64,000 nt of DNA, taken from contig CAVUUF010000001.1 of NCBI GenBank assembly GCA_963744575.1, positions 124,001 to 188,000 on the forward strand. Reading direction: 5' to 3'. Positions 34,967-42,462 of the stretch are shown here, piece after piece. The position numbers and the translations under genes are program-made. Every line of letters begins with the position of its first letter. Within the stretch, counting starts at the first letter, position 1. The notes beneath the pieces were generated by a model, which was not told the DNA's origin, ran no database searches, and worked only from the letters and a program-made list of their open reading frames with translations. The stretch comes from Palsa-504 sp963744575. GTDB lineage: Bacteria > Actinomycetota > Actinomycetes > Streptosporangiales > Streptosporangiaceae.

Positions 34967-36397
34967 ATGAACCGGGTGGCCTGGCCCGGGCGCGACAGCG
35001 GCTGGTGGCTCGTGCTGGTGGGGGTGGCGTTCACCGCCGCCGAGCTGCTGTTCGTCCCGCCGCGGATGGGGCTGAGCTGGGACGAGGTGGTCTACGTCAG
35101 CCAGGTGAGCGGGCACGCGCCGGCCGCCTGGTTCGACCCGGCCCGGGCGCGCGGTGTTCCGCTGCTGGTGGCGCCGGTGGCCGCGCTGACCGGTTCGGTG
35201 GCCGCGCTGCGGGTGTACCTGTCGGTGGCCAGCGGGTTCGGCCTGACGCTGGCGCTGTGGACGTGGCGGCGGCTGCGCCCGGCGTGGGTGCTGGGGCTGG
35301 CCGGGGTCATGTTCGGCGGCCTGTGGGTGGCGCAGTACTACGGGCCGCAGGCCATGCCGGACATGTGGTCCGCGCTCGGCGGCCTGGCCGCCGTGGGCTG
35401 CTTCCTGCGCAGTGTGGCGCGCGGGCCGGGATCGGCGCCGGCCCGGCCGCTGGCCTGGCTAGGCGGGCTCGGCCTGAGCATGGCCTTCGTGACCCTGGTG
35501 CGCCCGGGGGACGCGGTCTACCTGGCCGGGCCGCTGCTGGTGGCGGCGCTGCTGACACCGGGCTGGTGGCGGCGCTGGGCGGCCGCCGTCGCGATCGTGG
35601 CCGGGCTAGCGGCCGGCGGAGCCGAGTGGGTCGCCGAGGCGTACGCGCGGTTCGGCGGCATCGCGACGCGGCTGCATGCGGCGGGCGCGGAGCAAGGGGG
35701 GTTCGGCCTGCACTTCGCGCTGCCGGACGAGCTGCGCGCGCTGAACGGGCCGACGCTGTGCCGGCCGTGCACGATCGGGGTCAGGTACCCCGAGCTCGAC
35801 CTGTGGTGGTTCTTGCTGCCCGTGCTGGTGGCGGTGGCCGTGCTCGCCGCGCGCCAGGCCGGCGGCCCCGATCTGGGCAGCGTGGTCCTGCCGGCGGCGT
35901 GCGGGCTCTGCGTGGCGGCGCAGTACCTGTTCATGATCGACTATGCGGCGCCGCGGTTCCTGCTGCCCGCCTACGCGCTGCTCGCCATCCCGGCCGCGGA
36001 CGGTCTCGCCTTCCTCATCACCGGGCTGGGCCCGGAGCTGCGGCCGGCCATGACCGCGGCGGTGACCTGCTTCCTCGTCGTCCAGCTCCTGGCGCAGCAC
36101 CTCGTCCTGGACCACGAGACCGGCGGGACGATCACCTTCCACGACGACTACACCCGCATCGCCGCCGCGCTGGCCGCCCGCGGCGTCCGGCCGCCGTGCC
36201 TGGTCCAGGGCGTGCAGTACATCCCGATCGCGTTCTACGCGGGCTGCGCCTCGGCCGGGAACCCGGCCCGCGGTGAGCACGTGGCACTGCTGATCGCGGC
36301 CGGCCACCGGCCGCCGGACTACGCGCGGAACTGGCGCGTCTACCGCATCACCGGCACCACGGTTCTCAAGGTCAACGCATATCTCGTACCACGATGA
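34967..36397 (+). CDS. Polytopic membrane protein, GT-C glycosyltransferase-like
   Basis: A 476-residue membrane protein with about ten to eleven hydrophobic segments. After the first segment comes LSWDEVVYVSQVSGH, an acidic pair at the position used by GT-C lipid-linked glycosyltransferases; YYGPQAMPDMW and a C-terminal soluble stretch of about 100 residues (HDDYTRIAAALAARG) fit that architecture. A mannosyl- or arabinosyltransferase-like role is inferred, not shown. ATG 34967 lies close behind the HAD phosphatase. Confidence 0.7.
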   Translation: MNRVAWPGRDSGWWLVLVGVAFTAAELLFVPPRMGLSWDEVVYVSQVSGHAPAAWFDPARARGVPLLVAPVAALTGSVAALRVYLSVASGFGLTLALWTWRRLRPAWVLGLAGVMFGGLWVAQYYGPQAMPDMWSALGGLAAVGCFLRSVARGPGSAPARPLAWLGGLGLSMAFVTLVRPGDAVYLAGPLLVAALLTPGWWRRWAAAVAIVAGLAAGGAEWVAEAYARFGGIATRLHAAGAEQGGFGLHFALPDELRALNGPTLCRPCTIGVRYPELDLWWFLLPVLVAVAVLAARQAGGPDLGSVVLPAACGLCVAAQYLFMIDYAAPRFLLPAYALLAIPAADGLAFLITGLGPELRPAMTAAVTCFLVVQLLAQHLVLDHETGGTITFHDDYTRIAAALAARGVRPPCLVQGVQYIPIAFYAGCASAGNPARGEHVALLIAAGHRPPDYARNWRVYRITGTTVLKVNAYLVPR

Positions 36398-36546
36398 GCA
36401 GGGCGCGTGTTTTCCCGGGGCGGCGGTTAGAAAGCGCTAGGAATGGCACCTTCGGGCGCGAATAGGGGTTATATGAAGGGGTAGGCGGTCACGGGGTGCG
36501 CCGCCATGAACAATGGCGCTCGGTGTCAGTCAGGAGGCGAGTTGCC

Positions 36547-37068
36547 GTGCCCACGGTGCGTCGGATCATCGTTGGCGTGCATGGGTCTCTAGGGAGCCTG
36601 CAGGCGCTCCGGTACGCGGCGGACGAGGCCAGGCAGCGGGACGTGCCGCTGCTGCCCGTCATCGCGTGGGTTCCCCCCGGGGGCGACCTGGCTGAACGCC
36701 GGCACTCCTCGCCCTACCTGCGGAAGATCTGGCGTGAGGCAGCCACCGAGCGGCTCTGGGCCGCGTTCGACGCCGGCCTGGGCGGGGTGCCCGCCGACCT
36801 GTGCCTCGAGCCGCAGGTGGCCCGGGGCGAGACCGGTCCGGTGCTGGTGGACATCGCCGACCAGCCAGACGACCTGCTGATCATCGGGACGGGCCGGCGC
36901 GCCGGGTTCGGCCGGGTCATGCGCCGCTCGGTGAGCCGGTACTGCCTGGCGCACGCGCGCTGCCCGGTGCTGGCCGTGCCGCCCTCGGCGCTGATGGACG
37001 AGATGACCCGCGGGCTGCGCTCCTGGCACCGGCGGCACCCGCTGATCCCCGACACCCCGGCCCTGTAA
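36547..37068 (+). CDS. Universal stress protein-like (UspA fold)
   Basis: A 173-residue single-domain USP. It starts VRRIIVGVHGSLGSLQAL and ends with the nucleotide-loop region LLIIGTGRRAGFGRVMRRSVSRYC and ARCPVLAVP. In ATP-binding members the last motif residues are usually Gly-Ser; here Arg replaces the Gly (RRSVS), so binding may be altered. GTG 36547 is supported by AGGAGG nine bases upstream; the upstream in-frame ATG lacks homology. It precedes the kdp operon on the same strand. Confidence 0.88.
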   Translation: MPTVRRIIVGVHGSLGSLQALRYAADEARQRDVPLLPVIAWVPPGGDLAERRHSSPYLRKIWREAATERLWAAFDAGLGGVPADLCLEPQVARGETGPVLVDIADQPDDLLIIGTGRRAGFGRVMRRSVSRYCLAHARCPVLAVPPSALMDEMTRGLRSWHRRHPLIPDTPAL

Positions 37069-37084
37069 GACCGCCGGGCCGCAT

Positions 37085-37126
37085 GGGTTCCGTTAGGAAC
37101 CCGATGGCAGCTGCATGGGTCATGCA
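37085..37126 (+). terminator. Two consecutive hairpins between usp and kdp
   Basis: GGGTTCC (37085-37091) pairs with GGAACCC (37096-37102) around a GTTA loop, and TGCATG (37112-37117) pairs with CATGCA (37121-37126). They follow the stress protein stop by 17 bases and precede the kdp leader. They could end the usp transcript or be part of a kdp 5' leader. Confidence 0.5.
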
Positions 37127-37232
37127 AGGGCCCTTCTACCTGGTGATTCCTGAACGTTTACTGAGAGGTGCCTAACGCCTGGGTCAAGGCCAGGCGAGCT
37201 TCACCACCCGCGGCACATCGCTAGGAGTCACC

Positions 37233-37322
37233 GTGTGGGACCTGTTCTATGTCGGCCTGACGATCGTCGTCTTCGCCGTGCTCCTTCTCATCTTGAAGGG
37301 GGTCGAGCGCTTTGAGCGCTGA
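37233..37322 (+). CDS. Small membrane peptide preceding kdpF
   Basis: A 29-residue peptide: VWDLFYVGLTIVVFAVLLLI with a short charged tail KGVERFER. It is a single membrane helix, starts at GTG 37233 with CTAGGAG upstream and overlaps the kdpF start by 11 bases. A second tiny membrane ORF before kdpF fits the KdpF-like accessory subunits that stabilise the KdpFABC complex, but its function is unproven. Confidence 0.65.
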   Translation: MWDLFYVGLTIVVFAVLLLILKGVERFER

Positions 37323-37401
37323 GAACTGGATCGGCTTGATCGGCGGCGTCCTGCTGACGATCTACCTATTCGTGGCCCTGATACTGCCTGAGAGGTTCTG
37401 A
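37312..37401 (+). CDS. kdpF: Potassium-transporting ATPase small subunit KdpF
   Basis: A 29-residue single-helix peptide with the family ending ALILPERF. The start is TTG 37312, with GAAGGGGGT upstream, inside the end of the preceding small ORF. Its stop overlaps the kdpA start (TGATG). KdpF stabilises the KdpABC pump in the membrane. Confidence 0.88.
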   Translation: MSAENWIGLIGGVLLTIYLFVALILPERF

Positions 37402-39068
37402 TGACCAGCACGGCCGCAGGCTGGCTGCAGTTCGCGCTGCTCTTCGTGGCGCTGGCGGCATGTTACATACCGCTCGGCAACTACATCGCGCGCGTCTTCA
37501 CCGACAGCAAGCACTGGCGGGTCGAGCGCGGCATCTACAAGCTGTGCGGGATCGACCCGGAAGCGGATATGCGGTGGAGCGTCTACGTGCGCTCCATCCT
37601 GGCGTTCTCGCTCGTCGCCGTGCTGTTCGTGTACCTGATCGAGCGGACCCAGCACTGGCTGTTCCTGTCGGCCGGGATGGCGAACGTCACGCCGGACACC
37701 GCGTGGAACACCGCGGCGTCGTTCGTGACCAACACCAACTGGCAGAACTACGCCGGCGAAGCCACCATGGGCTACCTGACCCAGATGTCGGGCCTGATGG
37801 TGCAGCAGTTCCTGTCGGCCGCGGTCGGCCTGGCCGTCGCCATCGCCATGATCCGCGGCTTCACCCGGTCCCGGACCGACCGGCTGGGCAACTTCTGGGT
37901 GGACCTGACCCGCGGCACGATCCGGCTGCTGCTGCCGATCGCGGTCATCGGCTGCCTGGTCCTGGTGGCCAGCGGGGCGATCGAGAACCTGGCGAACTAC
38001 CACACGATCAGCACGCTGGCCGGCGGCCATCAGACGATCCCCGGCGGCGCCGTGGCGTCCCAGGAGGTCATCAAGGACCTGGGCAACAACGGCGGCGGCT
38101 GGTTCAACACCAACTCGGCCCACCCGTTCGAGAGCCCCAACCCGTTCACGAGCTTGTTCGAGATCTTCCTGCTGCTGCTGATCCCGTTCGCCACGCCGCG
38201 CGCGTTCGGCAAGATGGTCGGCGACAACAAGCAGGGTTACGCGCTGGTCGCGGTCATGGTGATCATCTGGGCGTGCGCCGTCGGCGGGATCACCTTCTTC
38301 GAGACCCACCTGGGCACCGCGGGCACCGCGGCGCAGCTCGCGCACGGCGCGACCGAGGGCACGGAGGTACGGTTCGGCCAGCCCGGCTGCTCGTTGTTCG
38401 CGGCGTCGACCACGGTGACCTCCACCGGCGCGGTGAACTGCTTCCACGATTCGCTGACGCCGTTCGGCGGCGGCATCGCGCTGTTCGACATCGCGCTCGG
38501 CGAGATCGCGCCCGGCGGCATCGGGGCCGGCATGTACGGCATCTTGATCCTGGCCATCGTCACGGTGTTCGTGGCCGGGCTGATGGTCGGCCGGACGCCG
38601 GAGTACATCGGCAAGAAGATCCGGCCGGTCGAGATGAAGTACGCCTCGCTGTACTTCCTGACCCTGCCGGTGGTCATCCTGACCATGGCGGGGCTGTCCA
38701 TCGGCACGCATAAGGGCCAGAGCGCGATCCTCAACCCCGGCCCGCACGGGCTGACCGAGATCATGTACGCGTTCGCCTCGATGGCCAACAACAACGGATC
38801 GGCCTTCGCCGGGCTGGGCACCGGGGCCACCTGGTACCAGATACTTGGCGGCATCACGATGCTACTCGGCCGGTTCGCGCCGGAGATCTTCGCCCTCGGC
38901 CTGGCCGGGTCGCTGGCCCGGCAGGCGCCAACACCGGCCAGCGCCGGGACGCTGGACACGAGAACGCCGCTGTTTGTCGGGATGCTCGTCGGCGTGATCC
39001 TCATCCTGGTCGGCCTGACCTACTTCCCCGCGCTCGCGCTGGGCCCGTTCGCAGAAGGACTTCACTGA
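37401..39068 (+). CDS. kdpA: Potassium-transporting ATPase subunit KdpA
   Basis: A 555-residue channel-like subunit, of normal family length, with about ten membrane segments. The four pore-loop regions can be seen, among them TNTNWQNYAGE, NNGGGWFNTNSAHPFE and FASMANNNGSAFAGLG, which form the potassium selectivity filter. It is coupled to kdpF and followed one base later by kdpB. It imports potassium driven by ATP hydrolysis in KdpB. Confidence 0.97.
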   Translation: MTSTAAGWLQFALLFVALAACYIPLGNYIARVFTDSKHWRVERGIYKLCGIDPEADMRWSVYVRSILAFSLVAVLFVYLIERTQHWLFLSAGMANVTPDTAWNTAASFVTNTNWQNYAGEATMGYLTQMSGLMVQQFLSAAVGLAVAIAMIRGFTRSRTDRLGNFWVDLTRGTIRLLLPIAVIGCLVLVASGAIENLANYHTISTLAGGHQTIPGGAVASQEVIKDLGNNGGGWFNTNSAHPFESPNPFTSLFEIFLLLLIPFATPRAFGKMVGDNKQGYALVAVMVIIWACAVGGITFFETHLGTAGTAAQLAHGATEGTEVRFGQPGCSLFAASTTVTSTGAVNCFHDSLTPFGGGIALFDIALGEIAPGGIGAGMYGILILAIVTVFVAGLMVGRTPEYIGKKIRPVEMKYASLYFLTLPVVILTMAGLSIGTHKGQSAILNPGPHGLTEIMYAFASMANNNGSAFAGLGTGATWYQILGGITMLLGRFAPEIFALGLAGSLARQAPTPASAGTLDTRTPLFVGMLVGVILILVGLTYFPALALGPFAEGLH

Positions 39069-39069
39069 G

Positions 39070-41193
39070 ATGTCTGTGACAACGCAGAGCCCCGGGGCTC
39101 CGGCTGCCTCCAGGAAGACCGAGCCGCGCCGGGTCGGCGGCGGCCTGCTCGACCCGAAGCAGCTGTGGAAGTCGACCCCGGACGCGTTTAAGAAGCTGGA
39201 CCCGCGGGTCCAGATCAAGAACCCGGTCATGTTCGTGGTCGAGGTCGGCGCGCTACTCACCCTGTACACCGCGGTCCGCTCGCCGTCGGTATTCAACTGG
39301 ACCATCGTGGTCTGGCTGTGGCTGACCGTGGTGTTCGCCAACCTGGCCGAGGCGGTGGCCGAGGGGCGCGGCAAGGCCCAGGCCGACACGCTGCGCCGGG
39401 CCAAGCGCGAGACCATGGCCCGGCGGCTGCTGGGCTGGCAGCCCGGGGCGGACCCGGCCGCGCCGCGGGAGGAGTCCGTGGCCGGGACGGCGCTGCAGCT
39501 CGGCGACTACGTGGTGGTCGAGGCGGGCCAGGTCATCCCCGGCGACGGGGACGTGGTCGAGGGCGTCGCCTCGGTGGACGAGTCGGCCATCACCGGCGAG
39601 TCCGCGCCGGTCATCCGGGAGTCCGGCGGCGACCGGTCCGCGGTCACCGGCGGCACCACGGTGCTGTCCGACCGGATCGTGGTGAAGATCACCTCCAAGC
39701 CCGGCGAGACGTTCATCGACCGGATGATCGCCCTGGTCGAGGGCGCGCAACGGCAGAAGACGCCGAACGAGATCGCGCTGAACATCCTGCTCGCGTCGCT
39801 GACCGTCATCTTCATGCTCGCGGTGATCACGCTGCAGCCGATGGCGTACTACTCCAAGGCGCCGCAGTCGCTGGTGATCCTGGTGGCCTTGCTGGTGGCG
39901 CTGATCCCGACCACGATCGGCGCGCTGCTTTCCGCCATCGGCATCGCCGGCATGGACCGGCTGGTGCAGCGCAACGTGCTGGCCATGTCGGGCCGCGCGG
40001 TGGAGGCGGCAGGCGACGTGAACACCCTGCTGCTGGACAAGACCGGCACGATCACCATCGGGAACCGGCAGGCCAGCGAGTTCCTCCCGGTCGGCGGGGC
40101 CACCGCCGCCGAGGTCGCGGACGCGGCCCAGCTGTCCTCGATGGCGGACTACACCCCGGAGGGCCGCTCGATCGTGGTGCTGGCCAAGAACGAGTACGGC
40201 CTGCGGGAGCGGCACGAGGGCGAGCTGGCCGGCGCGGAGTTCGTCGAGTTCAGCGCCCAGACCCGGATGAGCGGCGTCGACCTGGCCGACGGGCGGCAGG
40301 TGCGCAAGGGCGCCTCGAGCGCGGTCCAGCAGTGGATCCGCGACGGCGGCGGCACCGGGCCGGCCGATCTCGGGCCTCTGGTGGACGGGATCTCGGCGGC
40401 CGGCGGCACCCCGCTGGTGGTGGCGGAGAAGCCCGCCAGCGGCCCGGCCCGGGCGCTCGGCGTGATCCACCTCAAGGACATCGTCAAGGAGGGCATCGCC
40501 GAGCGGTTCGCCGAGATGCGCAAGATGGGCATCAGGACCGTCATGATCACCGGCGACAACCCGCTGACCGCCAAGGCCATCGCGGACGAGTCCGGGGTGG
40601 ACGACTTCCTGGCCGAGGCGACGCCGGAAGACAAGATGGCGCTGATCAAGAAGGAGCAGCAGGGCGGCAAGCTGGTCGCGATGACCGGCGACGGCACCAA
40701 CGACGCGCCGGCTCTGGCCCAGGCCGACGTCGGCGTGGCCATGAACACCGGCACCTCGGCCGCCAAGGAGGCCGGGAACATGGTGGACCTGGACTCCAAC
40801 CCGACCAAGCTCATCGAGGTCGTGGAGATCGGCAAGCAGCTGCTGATCACCCGGGGGGCGCTGACCACGTTCTCCATCACCAACGACGTGGCCAAGTACT
40901 TCGCCATCATCCCGGCCATGTTCTCGGCCGTGATCCCCGGCCTGGCCAAGCTCAACATCCTGCACCTGTACAGCCCGAAGTCGGCGATCACCTCGGCGAT
41001 CATCTTCAACGCGCTGATCATCGTGGCGCTGATCCCGCTGGCGCTGCGCGGGGTGCGGTACAAGCCGGCCTCGGCGTCGTCGATGCTCCGCAGGAACCTG
41101 CTGGTCTACGGCGTCGGCGGCCTGATCATCCCGTTCGTCGGCATCTGGGCCATCGACCTGATCGTCCAGTACATCCCCGGATTCGGCAGGTGA
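39070..41193 (+). CDS. kdpB: Potassium-transporting ATPase subunit KdpB (P-type ATPase)
   Basis: A 707-residue P-type ATPase. The phosphorylation site is LLDKTGTITIGN, the actuator motif is ITGESAPV, the nucleotide domain has KGASSAVQ, and the hinge is MTGDGTNDAPALAQADVGVAM. The intramembrane motif LVALIPTTIGALLSAIG is typical of KdpB. It starts at ATG 39070 and is followed five bases later by kdpC. Length is normal, with no disruption. Confidence 0.97.
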   Translation: MSVTTQSPGAPAASRKTEPRRVGGGLLDPKQLWKSTPDAFKKLDPRVQIKNPVMFVVEVGALLTLYTAVRSPSVFNWTIVVWLWLTVVFANLAEAVAEGRGKAQADTLRRAKRETMARRLLGWQPGADPAAPREESVAGTALQLGDYVVVEAGQVIPGDGDVVEGVASVDESAITGESAPVIRESGGDRSAVTGGTTVLSDRIVVKITSKPGETFIDRMIALVEGAQRQKTPNEIALNILLASLTVIFMLAVITLQPMAYYSKAPQSLVILVALLVALIPTTIGALLSAIGIAGMDRLVQRNVLAMSGRAVEAAGDVNTLLLDKTGTITIGNRQASEFLPVGGATAAEVADAAQLSSMADYTPEGRSIVVLAKNEYGLRERHEGELAGAEFVEFSAQTRMSGVDLADGRQVRKGASSAVQQWIRDGGGTGPADLGPLVDGISAAGGTPLVVAEKPASGPARALGVIHLKDIVKEGIAERFAEMRKMGIRTVMITGDNPLTAKAIADESGVDDFLAEATPEDKMALIKKEQQGGKLVAMTGDGTNDAPALAQADVGVAMNTGTSAAKEAGNMVDLDSNPTKLIEVVEIGKQLLITRGALTTFSITNDVAKYFAIIPAMFSAVIPGLAKLNILHLYSPKSAITSAIIFNALIIVALIPLALRGVRYKPASASSMLRRNLLVYGVGGLIIPFVGIWAIDLIVQYIPGFGR

Positions 41194-41198
41194 GCGGC

Positions 41199-41843
41199 AT
41201 GGACCGGCTTCCCGTCATCGTCAGGCAGCACATCGCGGGGTTCCGTGCCCTGCTGGTGTTCACCGTGATCTGCGGGTTCATCTACCCGCTCGTCATGGTC
41301 GGCGTCTCCCAGCTGGCCTTCCGCAACCAGGCCAACGGCTCGCTGGTGTCGTACAACGGCCACGTGGTGGGCTCCAGCCTGCTCTGCCAGGAGTTCACGG
41401 ACGCCAAGGGCAACCCGCTGCCGCGGTACTTCCAGCCGCGGCCCTCGTACGCGATCCCCTCTCCGGCGCCCAAGGACGACTACGGGTGCGACCCGACGTA
41501 CTCGTCCGCGTCCAACCTCGGGCCGACCAACCCGACGCTGGTCCAGGCGATCGCGCAGCGGCAGAAGGCCATCGCGGCGTTCGACCACGTGCGGGTGTCC
41601 CAGATACCGGCGGACGCGGTGACCGCCTCCGGGTCCGGGCTCGACCCAGACATCTCGCCGCAGAACGCGGCCATCCAGGTCAACCGGGTCGCGGCGGCCC
41701 GGCACCTGCCGGTGTCCGTGGTCAAGGCGCTGGTGGCCAAGTACACTCAGGGCCGCCAGCTCGGCTTCCTCGGCGAGCCGACGGTGAACGTGCTCGAGCT
41801 GAACATCGCGCTCGACCAGCTGTCGGCGAAGTCCGGCGGCTGA
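41199..41843 (+). CDS. kdpC: Potassium-transporting ATPase subunit KdpC
   Basis: A 214-residue subunit with one N-terminal membrane helix (about residues 15-37) and an outer domain. Family marks are YFQPRPSYA, SSASNLGPTNP and the C-terminal VNVLELNIALD. KdpC is needed for assembly and high ATP affinity of the pump. ATG 41199 follows kdpB by five bases. The next intact kdp gene, kdpD, is 620 bases away, with a decayed kdpE copy between. Confidence 0.96.
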   Translation: MDRLPVIVRQHIAGFRALLVFTVICGFIYPLVMVGVSQLAFRNQANGSLVSYNGHVVGSSLLCQEFTDAKGNPLPRYFQPRPSYAIPSPAPKDDYGCDPTYSSASNLGPTNPTLVQAIAQRQKAIAAFDHVRVSQIPADAVTASGSGLDPDISPQNAAIQVNRVAAARHLPVSVVKALVAKYTQGRQLGFLGEPTVNVLELNIALDQLSAKSGG

Positions 41844-41851
41844 GTCCGCAC

Positions 41852-42305
41852 GTGGCTGAGCTCGCCTCCGCGCCCCGGCCGGGAGACCCCCGGTCGGGGG
41901 CCGAGGGCCCAGGGCCTGCGGGCTCTCAGCACCGCAGCGGCATCCTCATCGTGACGGACGAGGCCGAACTGGTCCGCGCACTCCGCATCAACCCGCGCGC
42001 CCCGGCAGTACGAGGTCCGATGCGCGGGCACCGGCCGGGAAGCCCTGGCGGTGGCGGCCAGCCACTCGCCGGAGGCGATCATCCTGGACCTCGGGCTGCC
42101 CGACATCGACGGCACCGAGGTGATCGTCGAACTGTGCCGGTGGTACCGCGCGCCGATCATCGTGCTGTCCGGGCCCGGCTTCCAGCAGCGCACCAACTAT
42201 CTCCGCTTCCACATGGCCCGGCTGCGCCGCAAGCTGGAGGACAACCCGGCACGTCCCCGCCATCTGCTCACCGAACCGGGCATGGGCTACCGGTACCAGC
42301 CGTGA
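41852..42305 (+). pseudogene. Decayed kdpE response regulator
   Basis: Remains of a KdpE-like regulator. The first part (from GTG 41852) gives GILIVTDEAELVRALRINP, then the frame shifts between about 41992 and 42010. The next part reads YEVRCAGTGREALAVAAS, ILDLGLPDIDG and APIIVLSG. The protein then jumps directly to MARLRRKLEDNPARPRHLL and GMGYRYQP: the end of the receiver and most of the DNA-binding domain, about 110 residues compared with the intact kdpE at 45168, are missing. It lacks the conserved Lys and the recognition helix, so it cannot work as a regulator. Confidence 0.85.
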
Positions 42306-42462
42306 CCGCCGTCTGCGCGGCGGGGGTTCCACAGATCGAGGCTCGGCGTGCCAGCTCGTCCGCTGGGCCAGGTCGGGCCAGCCCAGACGGGCGGAATTCC
42401 GGACCATACGGCGTTGCTCCACAATGGAAACCGGGACAGCAGAAGAAGGAACGGGCCTCCAA

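Noticed and set aside
37085..37232. c-di-AMP (ydaO-type) riboswitch upstream of kdp
   Set aside because: Two hairpins are present, but the conserved loops and GGGUGG-type core of that riboswitch are not seen.
39253..40965. Reverse open frame of 570 codons antisense to kdpB
   Set aside because: Shadow of the KdpB reading frame; His/Arg/Gly-rich without domains.
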